DNA from: Halococcaceae archaeon
Lineage (GTDB): Archaea > Halobacteriota > Halobacteria > Halobacteriales > Halalkalicoccaceae
DNA: 5,971 bases
Assembly (NCBI GenBank): GCA_007128515.1
Contig: SKXI01000088.1
Coordinates: 1 to 5,971, forward strand
Direction: 5' to 3'
In this document: one piece after another, positions 1-5,247 of the stretch
Numbering within the stretch: the first letter of the stretch is position 1
Layout: each line of letters begins with the position of its first letter
Position numbers and translations under genes: made by a program
The notes under the pieces: model-generated
Databases searched by the model: none
What the model saw: the letters and a program-made list of their open reading frames with translations, nothing else
What the model was told of the DNA's origin: nothing

Positions 1-236
1 AGGGCGTCCTCGACATCGACTGGCGGGACCCGGCCTGGGCGGTCTCCGCGGGCCTGACGATCACCGTCATGCCGCTGACCGCCTCCATCGCGAACGGCCT
101 CGCCGCGGGGATCATCGCCTACCCGCTGATCAAACTTGCGATGGGCGAGCGCCGGGACGTGCACCTCGGCCAGTGGGCCACCGCGCTCGCGCTCGTCGCC
201 TACTTCTACGTTACCACGAGCGGGATGCTCGGCTGA
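1..236 (+). CDS. NCS2/AzgA-type purine permease, C-terminal fragment
   Basis: This is the last 77 codons of a gene that enters from the left edge; the first complete codon is at position 3 and the TGA stop is at 234-236. The segment carries a membrane stretch reading GLTITVMPLTASIANGLAAG followed by IIAYPLIKLAMG. This matches the late part of AzgA-like (NCS2) adenine/guanine/hypoxanthine permeases, where a 'LTI..MPLTYSIA.GI..G' block precedes a helix ending in a lysine. A last helix (about residues 57-74 of the fragment, rich in Ala, Leu, Val and Tyr) ends the protein. The family imports purine bases across the cytoplasmic membrane by cation symport. Only the tail is visible, so substrate choice cannot be judged. 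A short T-run (248-251) 12 nt after the stop could help terminate the transcript. The family call is fairly firm; the subfamily is inferred. Confidence 0.8.
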   Translation, partial: GVLDIDWRDPAWAVSAGLTITVMPLTASIANGLAAGIIAYPLIKLAMGERRDVHLGQWATALALVAYFYVTTSGMLG

Positions 237-277
237 GACCGCCGCCGTTTTGCCGCTGGATACCCTAGTTCCTCTGG

Positions 278-526
278 ATGAGTCAACTCGAACTGTACGA
301 ACTGCCGGGCTGTCCGTTCTGCGCGAAGGTGAGGACGAAACTCGACGAGCTCGGACTGGAGTACGAGAGCCACGAGGTACCCCGCTCGCACGCCGACCGC
401 ACCGAGGTGAAGGAGGTCACCGGCCAGACGGAGGTCCCGGTGTTGCTCGACCACTCGAACGGGGTCGAGGGGATGCACGAGAGCGACGACATCGTCGCCT
501 ACCTCGACGAGACGTACGGGAACTGA
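278..526 (+). CDS. Glutaredoxin / GST N-terminal-domain-like thiol protein
   Basis: An 82-residue soluble protein with a single thioredoxin fold. A beta strand (LELYEL) leads into the active-site motif C12-P-F-C15 at the start of helix 1. The cis-proline motif TEVPVLL (Pro54) and a C-terminal E68-S-D-D-I-VAYL segment correspond to the backbone-binding and gamma-glutamyl-contacting elements of glutaredoxins and GST N-domains. The length is normal for a stand-alone glutaredoxin, and there is no C-terminal GST helical domain. It probably catalyses thiol-disulphide exchange in the cytoplasm. Haloarchaea are known for gamma-glutamylcysteine rather than glutathione, so that thiol is a plausible partner (inference). 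The ATG at 278 places the first beta strand as expected. No clear Shine-Dalgarno precedes it, and the short leader fits leaderless translation. It lies 41 nt after the permease and may be transcribed separately. Confidence 0.88.
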   Translation: MSQLELYELPGCPFCAKVRTKLDELGLEYESHEVPRSHADRTEVKEVTGQTEVPVLLDHSNGVEGMHESDDIVAYLDETYGN

Positions 527-627
527 GGCGGATCGAGTCTCCTCCGGCACGCCACGAGAGCGAGCGCAGCGGGAGCGAGGACCGGGGAGCGGCAGGTGCA
601 AGTCCATGAACGATCCCGGCCGCCGGC

Positions 628-633
628 GAGGGA
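628..633 (+). promoter_or_regulatory. Shine-Dalgarno site deciding a GTG start
   Basis: GAGGGA sits 6 nt before the GTG at 640 and is complementary to the CCTCC-type 3' end of archaeal 16S rRNA. It supports the GTG start of the reductase-prenyltransferase gene, which opens directly into the first beta strand (MNVLIVLGHP) expected of a flavodoxin-like fold. Confidence 0.55.
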
Positions 634-639
634 ACGTGC

Positions 640-2154
640 GTGAACGTGCTGATCGTCCTCGGCCACCCGCGACGCGAGAGCCTCTGCGGGGCGCTCGCCG
701 GCGCGTACGAACGGGGGGCGGCCGAAGCGGGGGTGGACGTCCGCTCGCTCGCCGTCACGGAGATGGAGTTCGACCCGAACGTCAGAACCGAAGAACCGAC
801 CGACCAGCACACCGAACCGGACGTACGGAACGCGAGACGGGAGATCGAGTGGGCGGACCACCTCGTCTTCGTCTACCCGAACTGGTGGGGGACGATGCCC
901 GCGTTGCTGAAGGGCTTCTTCGATCGGACCTTCGCACCGGGCTTCGCCTTCTCGTTCTACGACGAGGGCGACGGCGCGGGCCACGAGGAGCTGCTCTCGG
1001 AGAAGACCGCGGAACTGCTCGTGACGATGGACGTCCCGCCGCTGGTCTACCGACTGATCCAGCGACAGCCGGGGACGAACGCGGTGACGGACGCGACGCT
1101 CGGCTTCGCCGGCATCCGAACCACGCGGGTCAGCTACTTCGGGCCGGTCGAGGGCTCCGATCGGGACGAGCGCGAGGCGTGGCTGGCCGAGGCCGAGGAG
1201 CTCGGCGAGTCGCTCGCGAGCGGTCCCGACACCCGGTGGTCCGGGCTGCGTCGCTCGGTATCGGCGTGGCTCCGGGCGCTTCGGCTGCAGTTCTACCCCA
1301 TGGCCTGGGTCGCCTACACGATCGGCGCGCTCGCGGCCGTCGGCACTGACGCGTTCACCACGCTCACCTACTGGCTCGGGCTCTCCGTTCTCTTCTTCCT
1401 CGAGGCCGCGACCGTGCTGAGCAACGAGTACGCCGACTACGAGACGGATAGGGAGAACACGTTCGCCGGACCGTTCACCGGTGGGTCGCAGGTCCTCGTC
1501 GACGGCGCACTCGAGTTCAGCGACGTACGGACCGGGATCGTCGTCGCGCTCTCGCTCGCCGGGCTCTCGGGGATCGGCGTGCTGGCGACCGGGACCGGAT
1601 CGCTCCCCGTGATGGCGGGGCTCATGGCCCTCCTCGCCGTCCTCGCGCTCGGCTACACGCTCGCCCCGCTGAAGCTCTCTTACCGCACGCTCGGCGAACT
1701 CGACGTGGCGTTCACCCACAGCCTCGGGGTGCTGCTCCCCGGGTTCGTCTTCCTCGGCGGCGATCCGCTCGATCCGCTGCCGTGGCTGATCGGCCTGCCC
1801 TACCTGCTCTCGATCTTCCCCTCGATCACCCTCTCCGCGATCCCCGACCACGACGCGGATCGGGGCGCCGGAAAGCGGACGATCGCCGTCCGTTTCGGCA
1901 TCGATGCTGCGGTTCGGTTCGCGCAGGCGACGGCGCTCCTCGCCTCCCTCGTGGGGGTCGCCCTCTACGTCTCGGAGCTCGTACCGGGTGCCTACAACGC
2001 CCTGGTCCTCCTGTCGGTCCCGCACGCGCTCGGGCTCGTCTGGCTGCTCGAACTACGTATGCCGGACGAGCCTCGCCGGATCGACGGCCCCATGATCGCC
2101 GCACTGACCTACCTGCTCTGGTTCGCGCTCGCGCCGCTCGTCGCGCTCCTCTGA
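640..2154 (+). CDS. NQO-like quinone reductase fused to UbiA-family prenyltransferase
   Basis: A 504-residue two-domain protein. Residues 1 to about 195 form a flavodoxin-like NAD(P)H:quinone oxidoreductase domain. It has a flavin phosphate loop GHPRRESLCGAL (8-19) and the family block YPNWWGTMPALLKGFFDRTF (79-98), followed by APGFAF, as in NQO1/MdaB/KefF-type proteins. Residues of about 205-504 form a UbiA prenyltransferase domain with roughly nine hydrophobic helices. The first Asp-rich motif is N262-E-Y-A-D266-Y-E-T-D270, with Glu where Asp is usual after Asn. Next comes a GPFTGGSQVLVDG loop (277-289), like MenA-type enzymes. The second motif is D403-H-D-A-D407-R, followed by GKRTIAVRFG. 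These motifs bind Mg2+ and prenyl diphosphate in the family. Both domains are in one uninterrupted frame with consistent codon use, so this looks like a true fusion. The reductase would face the cytoplasm beside the membrane enzyme. Inference: it reduces a quinone whose quinol is then prenylated. The acceptor is unknown. Confidence 0.88.
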   Translation: MNVLIVLGHPRRESLCGALAGAYERGAAEAGVDVRSLAVTEMEFDPNVRTEEPTDQHTEPDVRNARREIEWADHLVFVYPNWWGTMPALLKGFFDRTFAPGFAFSFYDEGDGAGHEELLSEKTAELLVTMDVPPLVYRLIQRQPGTNAVTDATLGFAGIRTTRVSYFGPVEGSDRDEREAWLAEAEELGESLASGPDTRWSGLRRSVSAWLRALRLQFYPMAWVAYTIGALAAVGTDAFTTLTYWLGLSVLFFLEAATVLSNEYADYETDRENTFAGPFTGGSQVLVDGALEFSDVRTGIVVALSLAGLSGIGVLATGTGSLPVMAGLMALLAVLALGYTLAPLKLSYRTLGELDVAFTHSLGVLLPGFVFLGGDPLDPLPWLIGLPYLLSIFPSITLSAIPDHDADRGAGKRTIAVRFGIDAAVRFAQATALLASLVGVALYVSELVPGAYNALVLLSVPHALGLVWLLELRMPDEPRRIDGPMIAALTYLLWFALAPLVALL

Positions 2155-2169
2155 GTTCGTCGATCGTCG

Positions 2170-2175
2170 TATATG
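2170..2175 (+). promoter_or_regulatory. Candidate TATA box for the zinc-ribbon gene
   Basis: TATATG in an otherwise GC-rich stretch, 15 nt after the prenyltransferase stop. A start site about 27 nt downstream would fall near 2199, leaving a leader of about 9 nt with the Shine-Dalgarno sequence at or near its 5' end. A second AT-rich patch (CTTATG, 2178-2183) could serve instead. An octamer GATCGTCG occurs on both sides (2162-2169 and 2184-2191). Weakly supported. Confidence 0.35.
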
Positions 2176-2197
2176 CACTTATGGATCGTCGAAAACA

Positions 2198-2203
2198 GGA
2201 GGG
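2198..2203 (+). promoter_or_regulatory. Shine-Dalgarno site for the zinc-ribbon micro-protein
   Basis: GGAGGG lies 4 nt before the ATG at 2208. It is a good match to the archaeal anti-Shine-Dalgarno and favours 2208 over the in-frame ATG at 2181, which has no such site. Confidence 0.6.
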
Positions 2204-2207
2204 TGCT

Positions 2208-2312
2208 ATGGACTGTCCCGACTGCGAGACGAGGCTGGCGATCGTTCAGGGCTACGAGGCCTGTCCGACGTGTGGTCACGTGGCCGACCGCGAGCCGCTG
2301 GTGGCCCCCTGA
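2208..2312 (+). CDS. 34-residue CPxCG-type zinc-ribbon micro-protein
   Basis: The protein is 34 residues long. It has two cysteine knuckles, C3-P-D-C6 and C19-P-T-C22-G, spaced 12 residues apart, the arrangement of a single zinc ribbon holding one Zn2+. Little lies outside the ribbon: a short linker (ETRLAIVQGYEA) and a C-terminal tail (HVADREPLVAP). Haloarchaeal genomes encode many such small CPxCG-related proteins, some with roles in stress, biofilm or regulatory phenotypes; nothing here says which applies. A strong Shine-Dalgarno and a nearby TATA-like box point to its own short transcript, although read-through from the prenyltransferase gene 53 nt upstream is possible. The upstream in-frame ATG at 2181 would add nine residues (MDRRKQEGA) but lacks a ribosome site. 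It is too short for most gene finders and easily missed. Confidence 0.72.
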   Translation: MDCPDCETRLAIVQGYEACPTCGHVADREPLVAP

Positions 2313-2357
2313 CCGATCAGAGGTCGGGCGCACGTATCCGTCGGAGGCGGTCGAGCG

Positions 2358-2373
2358 GGGAGAACGAACTCCC
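2358..2373. terminator. Possible stem-loop in the convergent gap
   Basis: GGGAG and CTCCC form a 5-bp stem around the loop AACGAA, between two convergent genes (stops at 2312 on + and 2423 on -). There is no T-run on either side, so it is only a weak candidate for a shared transcript end. The rest of the gap of about 110 nt (2313-2422) shows no gene. Confidence 0.22.
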
Positions 2374-2397
2374 GGCTGGGTGGGGTTAGCCATACCG

Positions 2398-2401
2398 AAA
2401 A
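2398..2401 (-). terminator. Short T-run after the HTH regulator gene
   Basis: On the minus strand a TTTT run falls about 21 nt beyond the TAA stop of the HTH gene, preceded by a GC-rich stretch (GACCTCGCGG). Archaeal intrinsic termination relies mainly on T-runs. This one is short, so the call is weak. Confidence 0.25.
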
Positions 2402-2422
2402 CCGCGAGGTCTCGAACCCGCC

Positions 2423-3394
2423 TTACGCGACCTCTTCGGGCGGGTCGGTCCGTTCGTGGATCAGCTCCTTGAGTTCGTCGCCGTCGTTCAGGCTCTCGGC
2501 CTCACCGCATTCGATGAAGGCGGTTCCCTCAACCTCCTCCTTGGGCGCCTCGTCGACGAAGTAGACCGAGCGGGAGAGCGTCACGCGACCGATCGAGCCC
2601 ATGATCCGGGCGCGTTTCTGCGCGGTCTTCGAGAGCTGTGAGTGGCCGGTGAGGACGTTCTCGTCGTCCTCGTCGGCGTCCTCGCTCACCGCCTTGAACG
2701 GCGCACGGGCGGTCGGGTGGACGGTGAACCCGGCGTTCGTGAGCACGGTGACGATGTGCTCGTCGTCCGGGTCGAACGAGAGCGCGTCGGGGGTCGGTTC
2801 GGACTCACGGACCTCGCCCGCACCGGCGAGCACGTCGACGGGGCTCGTGAGCGGGGCGTCGAACAGCTCCTCTAGGCGCATCGCGACCTCGATGGAGGCG
2901 TTCATGCCGTCCTCGTACTTCGAGACCGTACGACGAGAGACGCCGAGTTCGCTCGCGAGCTGGCCGAGGCTCATGTCCTGCTGGCGGCGCTCGTCGGCGA
3001 GGATCTCCTCGTCGATGTTGACGTAGAGCCCACCGGGTGCGGCGTAGATCAGCGGCGGCACCTCCTCGATGACGAGGTCGTAGACCGTGTCGGGAGAGAG
3101 CACCGGGACGCCGTGGCGGAAGTAGACGACACCCGGTTTGAGCTCCTCGTCCCTCGTCCGGAGCCCGATGACGAACGGCGTCGCGCCGAGGTGCTCGCCG
3201 AGCCTGCGCATCTCGACGCCGGTCTCGGCGTCGAGGCCGTCGATGTTGCCGAGGATCTTCAGGAGGACGAGGTCCTCGCCGCGCCGCGCCGCGACGTCGA
3301 AGCTCTTCGGTCGGATCGCACACCGGTCGCTCACGGCGAAGCCCGCGTCGCGGAGCATCGCGATCACGTTACCGACCAGCGCGGATCGTGACAT
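2423..3394 (-). CDS. cro/C1-type HTH transcriptional regulator (archaeal family)
   Basis: A 323-residue protein matching the archaeal 'putative HTH-type transcriptional regulatory protein' family in length and layout. Residues 1 to about 125 form an alpha/beta domain ([16 protein letters not shown], then [19 protein letters not shown]). Its strand-turn-strand with Asp33 and Lys46 recalls PD-(D/E)XK-type folds, but I see no complete catalytic set. Residues of about 133-180 are a cro/C1 helix-turn-helix: [20 protein letters not shown], with the recognition helix around 152-160. Residues of about 212-323 form a C-terminal domain that opens with a segment resembling the N-terminus (VLTNAGFTV). 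The ATG at 3394 gives the family's usual N-terminus; the in-frame ATG at 3493 would add 33 low-quality residues and cross the promoter. The gene is divergent from tiaS. A TATA-like box about 27 nt upstream suggests a leaderless message, and flanking dyads suggest autoregulation. Its target genes are unknown. Confidence 0.9.
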   Translation of the reverse strand: MSRSALVGNVIAMLRDAGFAVSDRCAIRPKSFDVAARRGEDLVLLKILGNIDGLDAETGVEMRRLGEHLGATPFVIGLRTRDEELKPGVVYFRHGVPVLSPDTVYDLVIEEVPPLIYAAPGGLYVNIDEEILADERRQQDMSLGQLASELGVSRRTVSKYEDGMNASIEVAMRLEELFDAPLTSPVDVLAGAGEVRESEPTPDALSFDPDDEHIVTVLTNAGFTVHPTARAPFKAVSEDADEDDENVLTGHSQLSKTAQKRARIMGSIGRVTLSRSVYFVDEAPKEEVEGTAFIECGEAESLNDGDELKELIHERTDPPEEVA

Positions 3395-3412
3395 ACAGCT
3401 ACATAAGTGGTT

Positions 3413-3437
3413 CGGTACATATAGGTGTTTTGTACCG
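3413..3437. promoter_or_regulatory. Candidate operator dyad 1 (CGGTAC-N13-GTACCG)
   Basis: CGGTAC (3413-3418) and GTACCG (3432-3437) form a perfect 6-bp inverted repeat, centre to centre about two helical turns apart. It encloses the minus-strand TATA-like box. A dimeric HTH protein bound here would block the regulator's own promoter. The same hexamer pair recurs at 3475-3490. The operator role is inferred. Confidence 0.45.
3417..3423 (-). promoter_or_regulatory. TATA-like box of the HTH regulator gene
   Basis: On the minus strand this reads TATATGT, centred about 27 nt before the ATG at 3394. That is the archaeal TATA-to-start-site distance, so transcription would begin at or next to the start codon, giving a leaderless transcript. 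The surrounding 50 nt are distinctly AT-richer than the window average. Confidence 0.5.
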
Positions 3438-3474
3438 GGAAGAACCCGCTGTCTTGCGATTCCATCGGGATCGT

Positions 3475-3490
3475 CGGTACGAACGTACCG
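3475..3490. promoter_or_regulatory. Candidate operator dyad 2 (CGGTAC-GAAC-GTACCG)
   Basis: The same two hexamers as in dyad 1, here separated by only 4 nt, form a perfect 16-nt palindrome core. Its centre is about 57 nt from that of dyad 1, on the tiaS side of the shared intergenic region. Two copies of one palindrome in a divergent promoter suggest binding by one regulator, most simply the adjacent HTH protein (inference). Confidence 0.42.
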
Positions 3491-3588
3491 CACGGACTGG
3501 GTGTGGATACCACGCCAGCTCTACCCACGGCACCGGTAGGCGGGGACGAGGCGAAACCGGTAGGAGTCTCGGGGGGGTAGCCCACCCG

Positions 3589-4854
3589 ATGACCGTCGTC
3601 GGGTTCGACGACACCGACTCCAGAACCGGGGGGATGTGCACCACCTACCTCGGCGCGCTGCTCGCCGACAGCCTGCGAGCAGCGGGTGCGACCGTCGAAC
3701 GCCTCCTCCTCCTCCGGTGTAACCCGGCGGTCCCCCACAAGACCCGGGGGAACGCCGCGGTGGCGCTCCACACCGACTGCGAGCCGGAGAGCGCGTTCTC
3801 GCTGGCGGAGGCCCTGATCGAGGAGTTCGCGATCGTCGACGACCCGAATACGAACCCCGGGCTGGTCGTGGCACCACACGACTCCGGCGAGGTTCCGGAA
3901 CCCGTCTCCGGGTTCGCCGGACGGGCAGTCACCGCTCACCTCGATCGGGATGACGCGAGAGCGCTCTGTTCGGAACACGGCTATCGGTACGAGGGGTGGG
4001 ACAACGGTCGGGGGTTGATCGGCGCGCTCGCGGCCGTCGGCTCCTGGCCGCTTCCCGACCAGACGTACGAGCGGATCGCCTACCGAGAGCGCGAGCGATG
4101 GGGGACCGATCGCGACGTCGATCCGGAATCCGTGTTCGCGGCGGCCGACGCGTTCTATCCGCGCGTCTGGGACACGGTCGACAGGGGAACCGGGGAGCTC
4201 GTCTGTGTGCCGAACACCCCCTGTCCGGTGCTCTTCGGGATCCGTGGCGACGATCCCGATTCGGTGCGGGTGGTGGCAGAGCGCATCGAGGGCGAGCCGA
4301 GAGATCGGGCGGAGACGTTCGTCACCAACCAGGGCACCGACGCCCACCTCCGGGACGCACCGCTCTCGGGACTTCGAGGGGGCTACTGCTACCGGAGCGA
4401 TGGACGAGTCGCGAGCGAGCCGGAGACGCTCGAGGGTGGCCACGTCTTCTTCAGGCTCGAAGACGGGGACGCGGAGCTCCGGTGTGCGGCGTTCGAACCC
4501 ACGAAGCGCTTTCGCGACCGAGTCCGTTCGCTGCGTCCGGGCGATCGGCTCACGGTCTGCGGGGAGGTCTCGGGAGGAACCCTCAAGCTCGAGAAATGCG
4601 CGGTCCGGGAGCTGAACCGGATCGAGTACCGCAATCCCGTCTGTCCCGACTGCGGCCGGTCGATGGAGAGTGCGGGCCGCGACCAGGGCTACCGGTGTCG
4701 GGAGTGTCGGACGAGCGCACCGGGAAAGGAACGGGTAGAGGTCGACCGCGATCTGGAGATCGGGTGGTACGAGGTGCCGCCTACCGCACGGCGACACGTC
4801 GCGAAACCGCTCGTCAGGGGCGGGTTCGACGCGACGGTCCACCCCGAGGTCTGA
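3589..4854 (+). CDS. tiaS: tRNA(Ile2) 2-agmatinylcytidine synthetase TiaS
   Basis: This 421-residue enzyme matches the usual TiaS length. TiaS attaches agmatine to C34 of tRNA(Ile2) (anticodon CAU) using ATP, making agmatidine so the tRNA reads AUA and not AUG; it is archaeal and normally essential. Visible signatures include the N-terminal GFDDTDS (5-11) and GGMCTTY (14-20), containing the threonine (T18) whose equivalent is autophosphorylated in the Archaeoglobus enzyme. There follow NPAVPHKTRGNAAVA (45-59), GYRYEGWDNGRGLIGA (131-146), CVPNTPCPVLFGIRG (206-220) and FVTNQGTDAHL (244-254). An OB-fold spans about 283-342, and a zinc ribbon has Cys352/355 and Cys370/373, both CxxC pairs intact. 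The start at 3589 places FDDTD correctly; the in-frame ATG at 3388 would add 67 unrelated residues. No good Shine-Dalgarno is seen. It is divergent from the HTH regulator, and its stop abuts a palindromic element. Confidence 0.96.
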   Translation: MTVVGFDDTDSRTGGMCTTYLGALLADSLRAAGATVERLLLLRCNPAVPHKTRGNAAVALHTDCEPESAFSLAEALIEEFAIVDDPNTNPGLVVAPHDSGEVPEPVSGFAGRAVTAHLDRDDARALCSEHGYRYEGWDNGRGLIGALAAVGSWPLPDQTYERIAYRERERWGTDRDVDPESVFAAADAFYPRVWDTVDRGTGELVCVPNTPCPVLFGIRGDDPDSVRVVAERIEGEPRDRAETFVTNQGTDAHLRDAPLSGLRGGYCYRSDGRVASEPETLEGGHVFFRLEDGDAELRCAAFEPTKRFRDRVRSLRPGDRLTVCGEVSGGTLKLEKCAVRELNRIEYRNPVCPDCGRSMESAGRDQGYRCRECRTSAPGKERVEVDRDLEIGWYEVPPTARRHVAKPLVRGGFDATVHPEV

Positions 4855-4934
4855 TAGTGATTGTTGGGACTGTGTACCGGTTCGATCGCCCGACATCGCG
4901 CGGTCGATACCGGAACGACTCCCAACAATCACTA
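4855..4934. mobile_element. MITE-like palindromic element with 15-bp perfect terminal repeats
   Basis: TAGTGATTGTTGGGA (4855-4869) is repeated exactly in inverted form at 4920-4934, giving an 80-nt unit. The interior is also palindromic: 4877-4889 pairs with 4900-4913, with one bulged T (4908) and one G-T wobble. As single strand the whole unit folds into a long hairpin with one internal loop (4870-4876 against 4914-4919) and a loop of about 10 nt. It has no coding capacity. Both ends carry TA, which fits either part of the repeat or a TA target duplication as in IS630/Tc1-mariner-type elements. It begins at the base after the tiaS TGA. This fits a non-autonomous insertion sequence (MITE); a large transcript-end hairpin is the alternative. 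The parent element was not identified. Confidence 0.6.
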
Positions 4935-4975
4935 CGAACCGACGGGCTTTCGACCGGCGAGGGTGACCGCCGCAC

Positions 4976-5182
4976 ATGGAAGCGCCGGACACCGTGGACC
5001 TCGCGCTCTCTGCCGTCGTCTCGCTGGCGATCGCCGTGTTCGGAACCTGGCTCGTCAGTACCCGAGAGATCCCCGGAACCGAGGAGCTCTCGCCGGTCGC
5101 GGTGGCGCTCGTGGTGTTCGTCGGCGCGTTCGCCGGCCTCGTCGTCGTTCGGTACGCGATGGCGCTCGACGCGGGTACGTAA
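4976..5182 (+). CDS. Small two-helix membrane protein, function unknown
   Basis: A 68-residue protein with two hydrophobic segments: about 8-28 (ending in AVFGTWLV) and about 40-60 (VAVALVVFVGAFAGLVVV). They are joined by a short polar turn with acidic and basic residues (STREIPGTEE). Only short polar ends lie outside the membrane, and there are no cysteines, histidines or catalytic motifs. Third codon positions are overwhelmingly G or C, as in true genes here, so I take it as real. A GAGGGTGA (4959-4966) stands 9 nt before the ATG and is a reasonable Shine-Dalgarno. The gene starts 41 nt after the palindromic element and ends 17 nt before a perfect stem-loop, so it may be a single-gene unit. 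I do not recognise the family. Similar short two-helix proteins are common in haloarchaea, and nothing in the context gives a role. Confidence 0.65.
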   Translation: MEAPDTVDLALSAVVSLAIAVFGTWLVSTREIPGTEELSPVAVALVVFVGAFAGLVVVRYAMALDAGT

Positions 5183-5199
5183 GCCGGTTCTCGGGATCG

Positions 5200-5220
5200 G
5201 AAACCCGGCTTCGGGGTTTC
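5200..5220 (+). terminator. Stem-loop after the small membrane protein gene
   Basis: GAAACCC (5200-5206) pairs perfectly with GGGTTTC (5214-5220) around the 7-nt loop GGCTTCG, 17 nt after the TAA of the membrane protein gene. It has no following T-run. It could mark a transcript end or stabilise the 3' end of the message. Confidence 0.35.
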
Positions 5221-5247
5221 ACCATCGGATTCCCGAACGGTCGGGCG

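Noticed and set aside
554..580. GAGCG-rich repeat between the glutaredoxin-like gene and the fusion gene
   Set aside because: Short imperfect low-complexity sequence of a kind frequent between haloarchaeal genes; no regular period or dyad to support a functional element.
499..2025. A 508-codon minus-strand open frame opposite the reductase-prenyltransferase
   Set aside because: Its product is dominated by Arg, Glu and Gly with no recognisable motif, while the opposite strand encodes two clear domains.
2313..2422. tRNA-like appearance (GGTTCGA-type sequence on the minus strand, 2411-2420)
   Set aside because: No acceptor stem, D-arm or anticodon arm can be paired around it.
3395..3493. Earlier start for the HTH regulator at 3493
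   Set aside because: The 33 added residues are unlike the family's N-terminus and would be translated through the TATA-like box and dyad 1.
3388..3588. N-terminal extension of TiaS from the ATG at 3388
   Set aside because: The extra 67 residues do not resemble TiaS and would overlap the regulator's start and both dyads; the family begins just before GFDDTDS.
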